A stretch of DNA of 20,903 nucleotides from Rubrolithibacter danxiaensis (GCF_047272945.1 NZ_JBKOPS010000020.1:1-20903); one strand, 5' to 3'; positions 8,015-15,224 are shown, counted from the first letter of the stretch. Numbers and translations are program-made. Notes: generated by a model not told the origin, from the letters alone.

Positions 8015-8042
8015 TTTGTTTATTCAAAGTGAAAGCGTGAGA
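8002..8042 (-). promoter_or_regulatory. Strong inverted repeat just after the NusG-like gene
   Basis: Positions 8002-8018 and 8025-8042 pair around a 6-base loop. The core is ten perfect pairs (TTTCACTTTG against CAAAGTGAAA). A lower stem of seven positions follows, with one bulged base and one weak pair (C-A in the minus-strand RNA). It sits 41 bases after the stop of the NusG-like antiterminator gene, at the head of the biosynthetic part of the operon. On the transcribed strand no U-run follows, so it is not a standard intrinsic terminator. It could be a pause, processing or attenuation element. That role is inferred. Confidence 0.55.
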
Positions 8043-8083
8043 ATTTATATTTATTTCTTAATACTCAGTTCTTAAGCTCTCTC

Positions 8084-8614
8084 CTATAAAGCAAGAGCTA
8101 TCGAGATATCTATCGGTTCTATAAATGCTGCCGGCACCTGCACCAGCAGGGATTGCCCGATATGCTCTATTCGAACCAGCAGTTTTTTCTGCGATTGAAC
8201 CGTGACCAGTTCACCGCGAAGTCCCTGTAAAGGGCCTGCTTTAACCATCACCTGTTCGCCTTGTTTAAACTCCCGCATGCTCAGCTCGAGGTCCGACTCA
8301 TTTGCCAGCAATAATTTTATATTTTCGATTTGCCTTTCGGGCATAGATGCTATTTTACCGGAGAAGTAGATGAAACGGCAGATCCCGGAAGTCATCAGTA
8401 CCGTTGTATGTTCTGCCGCACAAATCTTCACAAACAAATACGATTTTATCAGCGGCTCCTCCACCCATTTTTTACGATCGCTCCATTGCTTTAACTGACG
8501 TTGGAGCGGCAGATACGCTTCAATTCCTTTTTGCTGGAGAGAAGCAAAAGCTTTCTTCTCCGCCCTGGGATTGGTGCAGACCGGATACCATTGATATTTT
8601 TCCGTACTCTTCAT
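8084..8614 (-). CDS. NusG-like transcription antiterminator (UpxY/RfaH type)
   Basis: This is a specialised NusG paralogue expected to bind RNA polymerase and suppress early termination across the long polysaccharide operon, as UpxY proteins do in Bacteroides capsule loci. The NGN domain spans about residues 7-105, beginning YQWYPVCTNPRAEKKAFASL and including PLIKSYLFVK. The KOW segment FKQGEQVMVKAGPLQGLRGE lies at 116-135. The protein is 176 residues, typical for this group and not the housekeeping NusG, which normally sits beside secE and ribosomal genes. It is encoded third in the operon, after wza and wzc, so it would be made from the operon it controls. An upstream REP-like hairpin separates it from wzc, and a strong inverted repeat follows it. 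Confidence 0.9.
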   Translation of the reverse strand: MKSTEKYQWYPVCTNPRAEKKAFASLQQKGIEAYLPLQRQLKQWSDRKKWVEEPLIKSYLFVKICAAEHTTVLMTSGICRFIYFSGKIASMPERQIENIKLLLANESDLELSMREFKQGEQVMVKAGPLQGLRGELVTVQSQKKLLVRIEHIGQSLLVQVPAAFIEPIDISIALAL

Positions 8615-8657
8615 CTTCGTACCTATCTTGCTGTTTCCAACGTGCTTCTAAAAAACC

Positions 8658-8686
8658 TGTCATACTTCGACAAGCTCAGTATGACA
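8658..8686. repeat. REP-like palindrome between wzc and the NusG-like gene
   Basis: A perfect 9-bp inverted repeat, TGTCATACT and AGTATGACA, encloses an 11-base spacer, TCGACAAGCTC. The motif CTTCGACAAGCTCAG inside a GTCAT...ATGAC palindrome is a recurring intergenic element in Bacteroidota genomes, as I recall. Here it is the main content of the 75-base gap between the two genes and would form a hairpin in the operon mRNA. Confidence 0.75.
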
Positions 8687-8689
8687 CAA

Positions 8690-11095
8690 CTATCCCCTTT
8701 TCCAGAATTTCCACCACTCTTTTTTAATGTCTTCTGTATAATATCCGTTGTTATTATTTCCGGAGTAATCCGAGTAATAGTAAGCGCCTTTATAACCTCC
8801 AGGATAGCTTGCGCTATAATAGCGGGAGTATAAATATTCTTCATAAAAGGCATTGAAAACAATTACTGTATTATTTACCTGATATTCACTGTCTATACGC
8901 TTAGGAACGCTTGCGGCACTCAACTTAGATACCCCTGCCCGAATCACAAAAACGTTGATATCGCTCATGCGGATAATCGGAACTGCATCAGAAACCAACC
9001 CTACAGGTGCAGTATCGATAATTATAATGTCATAATCTGCTTTTAACTTCTCTAATAAGTTATTGAACCGGGCGCTGTACAATAATTCCGAAGGGTTTGG
9101 AGGAACAGGGCCTGAAGTTATAAAATCCAGATTCTCATGACCGGTGTGAAAGAGTATTTCTTCCAGTTCGGCCTGATTTGAAAGATATGAACTGAGACCT
9201 TTGTCATTTTTAATCTTAAAGGTTTTATGCAGTTTCGATCTTCTCAAATCCGCGGCGATTAACAGTACCTTTTTATCGATAAGCGCCATTGTTCCCGCCA
9301 GGTTTGCCGCTACAAATGATTTTCCCTCACCGGAGATCTCGGAAGTGATGCAAATCACCTTACTTTTTACTTCATTGGCCAGGAAGCTGAGGTTGGTCCT
9401 CACAGAACGGACAGATTCGGCGAAAATAGACTTAGGTTTTTGAACAGCAAGGATCTTGATATTCTCGTCTTTTGTTTTCTCTTCATACCTCCTGATGATT
9501 CCCAGAATCGGAATGGTTGTCAGGCTTTCTACCGTTTCCTTATCGTAGATGTATGGATTCATGGAGCGGGCAAGAAAGATCAAGCCGATTCCCCCAAGAA
9601 TGCCTAAAATAAAAGCCGAACGCCAGATAGCAGCAGAACCCGGAGAGATTGGCTGGCGATTGGGAATAGCCGCATCAATTAGTGTAGCACCCGAAATAAT
9701 GGATGCTTTATTTATCTGCGCTTCCAGCTTTTTCTCCAGTAATAAATTATAGATCTTCTCATTCACCTGATAATCCCTGCTCAGATTGAACAATTGTCGC
9801 TCCTTCGTTGGCAGTGTGCCCAGGGCGGTATTTTGCTGGTTTAGCTGCTGATCGTAATATTGAATACTTTTAATTATGCGGTTCTTTGTTGCTTTGATGT
9901 TTTCAAATGCCGCCCGCCGAATTTCAGCTATCTGGGATTGCACCTCATTAACAGGCCTTGAATCAGCTGTGTAAGTGGATTGTAATTGTTTGCGCTGTAA
10001 TAAAAGTGTATTTAACTGCGAAATGAGGTTACTTAACAGGGGATCAATATTTCCTTCCAGGTTAAAATTCAGGTTCACATTATCCTTATCTTTCAAAATC
10101 TGCTCTTCCAGCTGTTCGATAGCCAGTAATTGAATTTTGAGAAGTGATTTTTGGGCCTCCAGTGTATTTAGCTTACTTAAAACCTGTGATGCCGAACTTC
10201 CTATATCGAACAACTGTTCGCTCTGCTTATAATCTTCGAGCGCTTTACCGGTACTGTTAACTTTACCCTGCAAAAAATCGAGTTGTGTATCAATAAAATC
10301 AATGATCTGGGAAGCTGATTTTGTCTTATTCTGAAGGTCTTCCGCCAAATACTCCTTAATAATGGCATTTAAAGCATTAGCTGCAAAATCAGCATTCTGA
10401 TCAGATTTTACCAGGTTGGCCACCGAAGATAACTTTGCAGATTCTTCTATAGCAAATCCGCCCACCATACGGTTATACCAGCTATCACGTGTATTGAACT
10501 TAAAATTATAAACAGAACTCCTATTTATCGATTCAGGCTTTTTTATAAAGAACTCAATACCGGGAAGCTTCACAGTTGCTCCATAATTCAGGGTCTTATC
10601 AAGCTGTTCTTCACCTACAGGAAAGGTAATTTTATACTGGCGATCATTTATGGGTTCAAAACGGATCAAACCTGTATAAAAAGCAGTGTCCTGTTTTAAA
10701 ATCTCAACAGAAAAAGGTTTATTGGGATAAAGCTCTGTAGTCCGTACTTTCCCCTCCAAATAATAGCTTACCTGCCAGTCAATGTGATTCAGCGCATTAA
10801 GAACTACCTGGCGGCTTTTAAATACCCAGCTTTCCGACTGGATCTTATTTTCATATTCAACCCCATTTCCAAGTCCTACCACACTGTTAAGCTGGTTTTT
10901 ATTTTCGATTTTAATATTGGCGGAAGTAGAATAAACTTTTGGAGTGTACCAAAGATACAACCAGGCAATACCAAGGGCAACAATGACAGTAGCAACAATC
11001 CAGTACCAGCGGCTCCGGATAATTTTAAGCATTTTGCCAAAATCAATTTCCTGGGTAGGAATTACGGCTTCTTTTATGCTTACCTGATTCTCCAT
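8690..11095 (-). CDS. wzc: Wzc-like polysaccharide co-polymerase with tyrosine autokinase domain
   Basis: This inner-membrane protein controls chain length and export and is predicted to phosphorylate its own C-terminal tyrosines. One membrane helix lies at about 32-50 and a second at about 489-508. Between them is the periplasmic Wzz-type region with long coiled-coil-like helices (about 250-460). The cytosolic BY-kinase has Walker A SEISGEGKS (585-593), Walker A' VLLIAADLRR (610-619) and Walker B IIIIDTAP (690-697). The first Asp of Walker A' is Ala here, as in many Bacteroidota relatives as I recall them. The tail carries 13 tyrosines between residues 751 and 786. Length 801 is normal for Wzc-type fusions. 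The ATG follows the wza stop by 12 bases, with a purine-rich GGAAAAG just upstream that may serve as ribosome binding site. Confidence 0.95.
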   Translation of the reverse strand: MENQVSIKEAVIPTQEIDFGKMLKIIRSRWYWIVATVIVALGIAWLYLWYTPKVYSTSANIKIENKNQLNSVVGLGNGVEYENKIQSESWVFKSRQVVLNALNHIDWQVSYYLEGKVRTTELYPNKPFSVEILKQDTAFYTGLIRFEPINDRQYKITFPVGEEQLDKTLNYGATVKLPGIEFFIKKPESINRSSVYNFKFNTRDSWYNRMVGGFAIEESAKLSSVANLVKSDQNADFAANALNAIIKEYLAEDLQNKTKSASQIIDFIDTQLDFLQGKVNSTGKALEDYKQSEQLFDIGSSASQVLSKLNTLEAQKSLLKIQLLAIEQLEEQILKDKDNVNLNFNLEGNIDPLLSNLISQLNTLLLQRKQLQSTYTADSRPVNEVQSQIAEIRRAAFENIKATKNRIIKSIQYYDQQLNQQNTALGTLPTKERQLFNLSRDYQVNEKIYNLLLEKKLEAQINKASIISGATLIDAAIPNRQPISPGSAAIWRSAFILGILGGIGLIFLARSMNPYIYDKETVESLTTIPILGIIRRYEEKTKDENIKILAVQKPKSIFAESVRSVRTNLSFLANEVKSKVICITSEISGEGKSFVAANLAGTMALIDKKVLLIAADLRRSKLHKTFKIKNDKGLSSYLSNQAELEEILFHTGHENLDFITSGPVPPNPSELLYSARFNNLLEKLKADYDIIIIDTAPVGLVSDAVPIIRMSDINVFVIRAGVSKLSAASVPKRIDSEYQVNNTVIVFNAFYEEYLYSRYYSASYPGGYKGAYYYSDYSGNNNNGYYTEDIKKEWWKFWKRG

Positions 11096-11107
11096 CTTTT
11101 CCGGCCC

Positions 11108-11914
11108 TTATTTACTTAGATTATAGACAAGCAGAAACGTATTTAATATCACCAATCCTCCCTGCAAAAAGGTATTTGCAAGATTCAGATTTTCCTGAGA
11201 GCGAAAGACTCCGCGGGGAGCTGCATACACGATGTCGTTATTCCTTAAAATTAAGCGAGGATCTGAAAGGGTGTTTACATTTTCCAGATTCACCAGAATC
11301 ACTTCCGGGTTTTTCAGGTCTCCACGGATAATCTTTAGGTGTCTTTTGTCAGCCTTGGTGCTTAATCCACCCGCTTCACCTATTATTTCTACCAGGTTAG
11401 TCTGATCCTTCGTAAGTAAATAATTTCCCTGGCTGCCAAATTCTCCAAGTACGGTCACTTTCAGATTCACAATGCTCAGCGTAATGATAGGATCAACCAA
11501 AAGTGTTTTCTTATATTCCTTTTCAAGAAACTTCTGTGCTTCCAGCCGTGTCATTCCGGCAAGTTTCATTCGCCCTAGAACAGGAAGGGAGACCGTTCCA
11601 TCATCTTCTACAAGATAAGGCTGAACGTTTGCCTGCATCATTGACGAAGAACTTGTACTACCAACAATTTCTCCTGCTATTAAATTTTTGTTCTGAAGGT
11701 TGCGGATGTTTAGCAAATCACCTGCCTTAATTACCTGAAGTGTATTACTTTCTGAAGAAGTCCCCTGAACTACGTACGTAGTCTTCACGGTATCAGGCAT
11801 TTTTTTCAATGTCTGAAACAAAACGTTCCTTGGCTGTTTTGAACAGGAAGAAAAGATGAACAAAAACAGTATTAAAGCAAAATCAGAAAACCTGACCCCT
11901 AAACTTAACCTCAT
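11108..11914 (-). CDS. wza: Wza-like outer-membrane polysaccharide export lipoprotein
   Basis: This is the predicted outer-membrane channel component through which the glycan reaches the surface, acting with the Wzc-like protein. It has a type II signal peptide with lipobox FSSC, so lipidated Cys24 would be residue 1 of the mature form. The Poly_export domain (about 60-150) includes VIKAGDLLNIR and DDGTVSLPVLG. An SLBB domain follows (about 153-200, VTVLGEFGSQGNYLL and IIGEAGGLS). At 268 residues it is shorter than E. coli Wza, with fewer SLBB modules, but is in the range of Bacteroidota homologues. Its C-terminal hydrophobic stretch (FLQGGLVILNTFLLVYNL) could be the membrane-spanning helix. 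It is the first gene of the operon, facing a 229-base divergent gap. Confidence 0.93.
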   Translation of the reverse strand: MRLSLGVRFSDFALILFLFIFSSCSKQPRNVLFQTLKKMPDTVKTTYVVQGTSSESNTLQVIKAGDLLNIRNLQNKNLIAGEIVGSTSSSSMMQANVQPYLVEDDGTVSLPVLGRMKLAGMTRLEAQKFLEKEYKKTLLVDPIITLSIVNLKVTVLGEFGSQGNYLLTKDQTNLVEIIGEAGGLSTKADKRHLKIIRGDLKNPEVILVNLENVNTLSDPRLILRNNDIVYAAPRGVFRSQENLNLANTFLQGGLVILNTFLLVYNLSK

Positions 11915-12098
11915 TGTTTTTATAAGTAAATTGTACGCTTGTACGAGAAAAGAAATACAGGGTTTCGGAATTGTGAAAAAGCATAACTGTAAGGAAATAA
12001 CAGGAAGATGAAGTATTTAAATAAGAAGAAAGTTGAAAAAAACGAAGCAGCATATAAGTAAAAAAATGAAGCGTTAATTAAAAATTGGTCTCTAATCC

Positions 12099-12106
12099 CA
12101 AAAGTA
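12099..12106 (-). promoter_or_regulatory. Candidate -7 box for the polysaccharide operon
   Basis: The minus strand reads TACTTTTG, matching the Bacteroidota -7 consensus TAnnTTTG. No clear -33 TTTG is present at the expected spacing. It would give a leader of about 180 bases before wza, compatible with regulation by the NusG-like protein. The rest of the 11915-12143 gap is AT-rich, with no other clear signal. Confidence 0.3.
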
Positions 12107-12143
12107 AAATTTTTTTAAGATTTTTAACATTTATTAAAACATT

Positions 12144-12893
12144 TTGAAGATATCAATTGTTACAGTCGCCCGCAATGCAGAAGATTTTATAGAAAGCTGC
12201 ATAGCCTCTATTTTAAACCAGTCGTACCACGATATAGAATATATTATTATTGACGGTGCTTCAACAGACCATACGGTCGATATCATTCAAAAGTACAGGC
12301 AAAATATTCATCATTTTATTTCCGAAAAAGATAATGGAATATACGATGCGATGAATAAAGGCATTGAACTTGCCAGCGGCGAAGTTATAGGGATTCTGAA
12401 TGCTGACGATTTCTTTCCTGATGCGGAAATAGTGTCTAAAATTGCAGCAAAATTTTTGTCGGGTAACGCTGATGTAGTGTATGGAGATCTTTTATATACA
12501 GACCGGGCAGATACCGATAAGATTACCAGAAAGTGGAAGTCTAAAAACTACAGTCAGGGACTTTTTCAATGGGGATGGATGCCTGCACATCCTACTTTTT
12601 ATGCACGCAGGACACTTTTTGAAAAGTTTGGAAATTATAAGCTGAACTATGGAAGTGCCGCGGATTACGAACTTATGATACGTTTTATACATAAACACCA
12701 TGCAAAAACAGCCTATCTGCCGGAAGTGATTGTAAAAATGAGAAGCGGAGGTGTAAGCAATCAATCGCTTAAAAATCGACTAAAAGCCAGTAAAGCAGAC
12801 CTTTCGGCAATGAAAGCGAATGGAATAGTGTTTCCCTTACTTGCCGCTTTTTTAAAACCGGTAAGGAAAATACCGCAATTTTTGGGATTGTAG
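12144..12893 (+). CDS. Glycosyltransferase family 2 (WcaA-like), TTG start
   Basis: This is an intact GT-A glycosyltransferase of 249 residues, probably adding a sugar in the cytoplasm. Motifs are KISIVTVARN at the N-terminus, IIIDGASTD (34-42), NGIYDAMNKG (64-73) and NADD (86-89) as the metal site, with the acceptor-side ED-type region in GSAADYELMIRF. The first strand of the fold begins at the second codon and a TAA lies in frame at 12135, so only TTG (12144) or the preceding ATT can start it. It is transcribed away from the polysaccharide operon, and its product shares the same motifs with the truncated GT2 at the left edge. It may contribute to the same glycan. No promoter box was recognised upstream. 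Confidence 0.9.
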   Translation: MKISIVTVARNAEDFIESCIASILNQSYHDIEYIIIDGASTDHTVDIIQKYRQNIHHFISEKDNGIYDAMNKGIELASGEVIGILNADDFFPDAEIVSKIAAKFLSGNADVVYGDLLYTDRADTDKITRKWKSKNYSQGLFQWGWMPAHPTFYARRTLFEKFGNYKLNYGSAADYELMIRFIHKHHAKTAYLPEVIVKMRSGGVSNQSLKNRLKASKADLSAMKANGIVFPLLAAFLKPVRKIPQFLGL

Positions 12894-12896
12894 TGT

Positions 12897-13005
12897 TCAT
12901 TATTTCGACTGTAGGGAGAAATCTCTTACATCGAACAGAAATCATCAATACGACTTCGTTATGTTTCTATTATAGACTTCGAGATTCTTCCTAACTCATT
13001 TGTTA
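12897..13005. repeat. REP-like element, copy 1 (degenerate)
   Basis: The copy starts TCATTATTTCGACTGTAGGG four bases after the glycosyltransferase stop. It continues with AGAAATCTC and ends around GACTTCGAGATTCTTCC followed by ACTCATTTGTT, which is the degraded return arm. Together with two more copies it fills the 369-base convergent gap (12894-13262), where no gene is seen. Confidence 0.6.
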
Positions 13006-13022
13006 AAAAGATGAAAGTGATT

Positions 13023-13073
13023 GTCATTTCGACCGCAGGGAAACTTCGAGATTCCTTCTGTAGCCGGAGTGAC
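13023..13073. repeat. REP-like element, copy 2
   Basis: It begins GTCATTTCGACCGCAGGG and ends GTAGCCGGAGTGAC. The ends are imperfect inverted repeats that would fold into a hairpin of about 50 bases. The element lies between convergent genes, where it may act as a bidirectional transcription barrier. Confidence 0.75.
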
Positions 13074-13106
13074 GACTTTATGTTCATTCAAACGTACAAA
13101 CACTCA

Positions 13107-13244
13107 GTCATTTCGAACGAATGCCTAAGTGAAGGAAGAGCGGAGAGAAATCTCAAACGTTGAAGCAAGTAACGATTCAATACAATGTGGTGATTTTTAT
13201 GTAATAAATTCCCGGATTCCTCCTCACTCACTCGTTGGAATGAC
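13107..13244. repeat. REP-like element, copy 3 (long form)
   Basis: It begins GTCATTTCGAACGA and ends CTCGTTGGAATGAC, again inverted ends. The 138-base span includes GGAGAGAAATCTC and GGATTCCTCCTCACTCACTC. The middle has diverged or gained sequence compared with copy 2. Its right end stops 18 bases before the obgE stop codon. Confidence 0.75.
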
Positions 13245-13262
13245 GGATTTATCAAGTTCAAC

Positions 13263-14264
13263 CTAAATTCCCTTATTTATAGCCTCCCAAAGCATATCCT
13301 TTAATTCTATCAGTCCTTTTTGGGCGACGGATGAAATAAAAATAAAAGGAGTTTCGGGAAGATCCTGGCTCATTTCTTTCTGAAGCTCATCATCCAGCAT
13401 ATCGGATTTTGTGATGGCAAGCAAACGCGGCTTGTGCATCAGCTCCGCATTGTACTGCTCCAGTTCGTTCAATAAAATCTTGTACTCCTCTTTAATACTT
13501 CTTGAAGTGTCAGCCGGAATAATAAATAATAGTACCGAGTTCCGTTCGATATGACGTAAAAAACGGAATCCTAAGCCTTTTCCCTGTGAAGCGCCTTCGA
13601 TAATTCCGGGAATATCGGCCATAACAAAAGATTTATTTCCCCGATAGGAAACTATACCAAGATTAGGAACAATTGTGGTAAAAGGATAATCGGCAATTTC
13701 TGGTTTAGCTGCCGACATAACTGAAAGAAGAGTTGATTTTCCGGCATTTGGGAAACCTACAAGCCCAACATCCGCAAGCACTTTCAGTTCAAGTATCATC
13801 CATTCTTCCCGGCCAGGTTCTCCCGGCTGAGAAAACCGCGGTGTTTGAAGTGTAGGCGTTTTAAAATGCCAGTTGCCTAAGCCTCCACGGCCACCAGGGG
13901 TTAAAATTTCCACCTGCCCGTCGCGGGTAATCTCAAAAAGAGTTTCTCCTGTTTCTGCATCTTTTGCTATTGTCCCCAGCGGAACTTCCAGGATTTCGTC
14001 CTTTCCATTTTTTCCGGTTTTCAACGCACTTCCACCCGGCAAACCGTTCTCTGCAATTACATGTTTACGATACTTCAGATGCAGTAATGTCCAGGTTTGG
14101 CTGTTCCCTTTCAGGATAACGTGTCCGCCACGGCCACCATCGCCTCCATCAGGACCTCCTTTTGAAGTAAATTTATCACGATGCAGATGTGCAGAACCAG
14201 CCCCACCATGTCCGGAACGACAACAGATCTTCACATAATCAACAAAATTAGAGCCCTGGGCCAT
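13263..14264 (-). CDS. obgE: GTPase Obg/CgtA
   Basis: This is an essential ribosome-associated GTPase acting in late 50S subunit assembly and stress response. The N-terminal glycine-rich Obg domain (residues 1-158) has the repeated GGPDGGDGGRGG pattern. The G domain has P-loop GFPNAGKST (170-178), switch I TT (196-197), G3 DIPG (217-220) and G4 TKSD (285-288). It ends at 333 residues, lacking the extra C-terminal OCT domain of Gram-positive forms, as usual in this phylum. The ATG gives MAQGSNFVDYVKI, the standard start. The gene follows adk by 131 bases, an order common in Bacteroidota, but a strong terminator lies between them, so it probably has its own promoter in 14265-14341 (none recognised). 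Confidence 0.97.
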   Translation of the reverse strand: MAQGSNFVDYVKICCRSGHGGAGSAHLHRDKFTSKGGPDGGDGGRGGHVILKGNSQTWTLLHLKYRKHVIAENGLPGGSALKTGKNGKDEILEVPLGTIAKDAETGETLFEITRDGQVEILTPGGRGGLGNWHFKTPTLQTPRFSQPGEPGREEWMILELKVLADVGLVGFPNAGKSTLLSVMSAAKPEIADYPFTTIVPNLGIVSYRGNKSFVMADIPGIIEGASQGKGLGFRFLRHIERNSVLLFIIPADTSRSIKEEYKILLNELEQYNAELMHKPRLLAITKSDMLDDELQKEMSQDLPETPFIFISSVAQKGLIELKDMLWEAINKGI

Positions 14265-14341
14265 GGAAATTATTATTTAGAGTGTTTAGCATAAGCTTAG
14301 CTATGAGGCATAAGCTATCAGCAAGAGTTTTTTTATTTTAC

Positions 14342-14378
14342 AAAAAAAGCGGATAGATGTCTAGTCTCTATCCGCTTT
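14342..14378 (-). terminator. Rho-independent terminator after adk
   Basis: On the minus strand a perfect 12-bp stem (AAAGCGGATAGA against TCTATCCGCTTT, loop of 9 bases) runs directly into a run of seven T. It lies 18 bases past the adk stop and should end the adk transcript before obgE. Confidence 0.9.
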
Positions 14379-14395
14379 CGCAATTTCTTGTGAAT

Positions 14396-14968
14396 TTAAT
14401 AAGAATCGACAACAGCGCAAATATTAGCAAATATTTCGTCGATACTTCCAATACCGTTTATTCGGGTGTACTTTTCCTGATCTTTATAATAATTAGCTAC
14501 CGGCGCAGTTTTGCTATTGTATTCCTCGATACGCTTGCGTATGATTTCCGGATCCTGATCATCGGGCCTACCAGAATCTTTACCGCGTAAAAGAAGGCGC
14601 TTGTGCAATTCTTCCTTATCAACTTCCAGCGCGATCATCCCTGAAATAGCCGCATTTTTTGAAGTAAGCAATTCGTCAAGTGCTTCGGCCTGTGCTACTG
14701 TGCGTGGGAAGCCATCAAAAATAAAACCTTTTGCCTCTTTATTGGCATCCAGCTTATTGCTGATCATGCCGATTACCACTTCATCCGGAACCAGCACTCC
14801 CTCATCCATCAGCTTTTTTGCTTCCAGTCCCAATTCTGTACCGTTGGATATCTCACTGCGCAGAATATCGCCTGTAGACAAGTGAATGAGCTGATATTTA
14901 TCAATAAGTTTTTGAGATTGCGTTCCTTTACCGGCCCCCGGAGGACCAAACAATACCAGGTTAAGCAT
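14396..14968 (-). CDS. adk: Adenylate kinase
   Basis: This enzyme interconverts AMP + ATP and 2 ADP in the cytosol. The P-loop GPPGAGKGTQ lies at residues 8-17, the AMP-site STGD at 31-34, and FDGFPRTVAQAEA carries the conserved AMP-binding Arg. The LID is the short form (RGKDSGRPDDQDPE), without zinc cysteines, giving 190 residues as is normal for the short subgroup. The ATG lies only 20 bases from a terminator hairpin that follows the upstream tRNA gene. There is no room for a separate promoter between hairpin and gene, so transcription must either read through from the tRNA promoter or begin within the tRNA region. No close partner gene such as hpt precedes it. Confidence 0.97.
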   Translation of the reverse strand: MLNLVLFGPPGAGKGTQSQKLIDKYQLIHLSTGDILRSEISNGTELGLEAKKLMDEGVLVPDEVVIGMISNKLDANKEAKGFIFDGFPRTVAQAEALDELLTSKNAAISGMIALEVDKEELHKRLLLRGKDSGRPDDQDPEIIRKRIEEYNSKTAPVANYYKDQEKYTRINGIGSIDEIFANICAVVDSY

Positions 14969-14988
14969 TAGAATAGATTTTAAATTTA

Positions 14989-15021
14989 AAAAGCCTTTCC
15001 GAACTGGACGAAAAGGCTTTT
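14989..15021 (-). terminator. Terminator hairpin after tRNA-Arg, upstream of adk
   Basis: AAAAGCCTTTCCG and CGAAAAGGCTTTT pair over 13 positions with one mismatch around a 7-base loop. On the minus strand the right side ends in a T-run and then AAATTTAAAA. It starts a few bases after the tRNA 3' end and would stop or attenuate transcription entering adk. Confidence 0.75.
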
Positions 15022-15026
15022 GTTTG

Positions 15027-15100
15027 TGGACTTGAAGGGAGTCGAACCCCTAACCTTCTGATCCGTAGTCAGATGCTCTATCCAATTAAGCTACAAGTCC
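15027..15100 (-). tRNA. tRNA-Arg (anticodon ACG)
   Basis: The minus strand folds as a cloverleaf. The acceptor stem is GGACTTG/CAAGTCC with discriminator A. The D arm is GCTTAATTGGATAGAGC, the anticodon stem TCTGA/TCAGA with loop CTACGGA, and the T arm GGTTCGACTCC with the invariant TTC. Anticodon ACG reads CGN arginine codons after A34-to-inosine editing. The 3' CCA is not encoded. Length is 74 nt with the discriminator. Confidence 0.95.
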
Positions 15101-15140
15101 GTTCCCTGAACCCGATTATTTCCGGGCCGAATTGGGACTG

Positions 15141-15148
15141 CAAAAATA
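15141..15148 (-). promoter_or_regulatory. Candidate -7 box for tRNA-Arg
   Basis: The minus strand reads TATTTTTG (TAnnTTTG consensus) about 40 bases before the mature tRNA 5' end, leaving a short leader for RNase P. A TTTAC at roughly 19 bases further upstream is a weak -33 match. This promoter may also feed adk by read-through. Confidence 0.45.
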
Positions 15149-15224
15149 TGTTTTCTTTCGATAATCGGTAAATATTTTTAAAAATTGTTTATTTCTCGCT
15201 TTTTGCAAAGCGAATAGTGCCTTT

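Noticed and set aside
8623..8862. Minus-strand ORF over the wzc 3' end and REP palindrome
   Set aside because: It overlaps the Tyr-rich tail of Wzc in another frame and reads through the REP hairpin; no sign of a real product.
12894..13262. CRISPR array
   Set aside because: The repeats are three unequal inverted-end elements with no regular spacer length and no direct-repeat periodicity.
13873..14238. 121-codon proline-rich plus-strand ORF opposite obgE
   Set aside because: The prolines are the complement of the glycine codons of the Obg domain; a shadow frame.
15197..15212. Small hairpin CGCTTT-TTGC-AAAGCG after the RmlD-like gene as a terminator
   Set aside because: The stem is only six pairs and is followed on the minus strand by AGAAATAAAC rather than a T-run; too weak to call.
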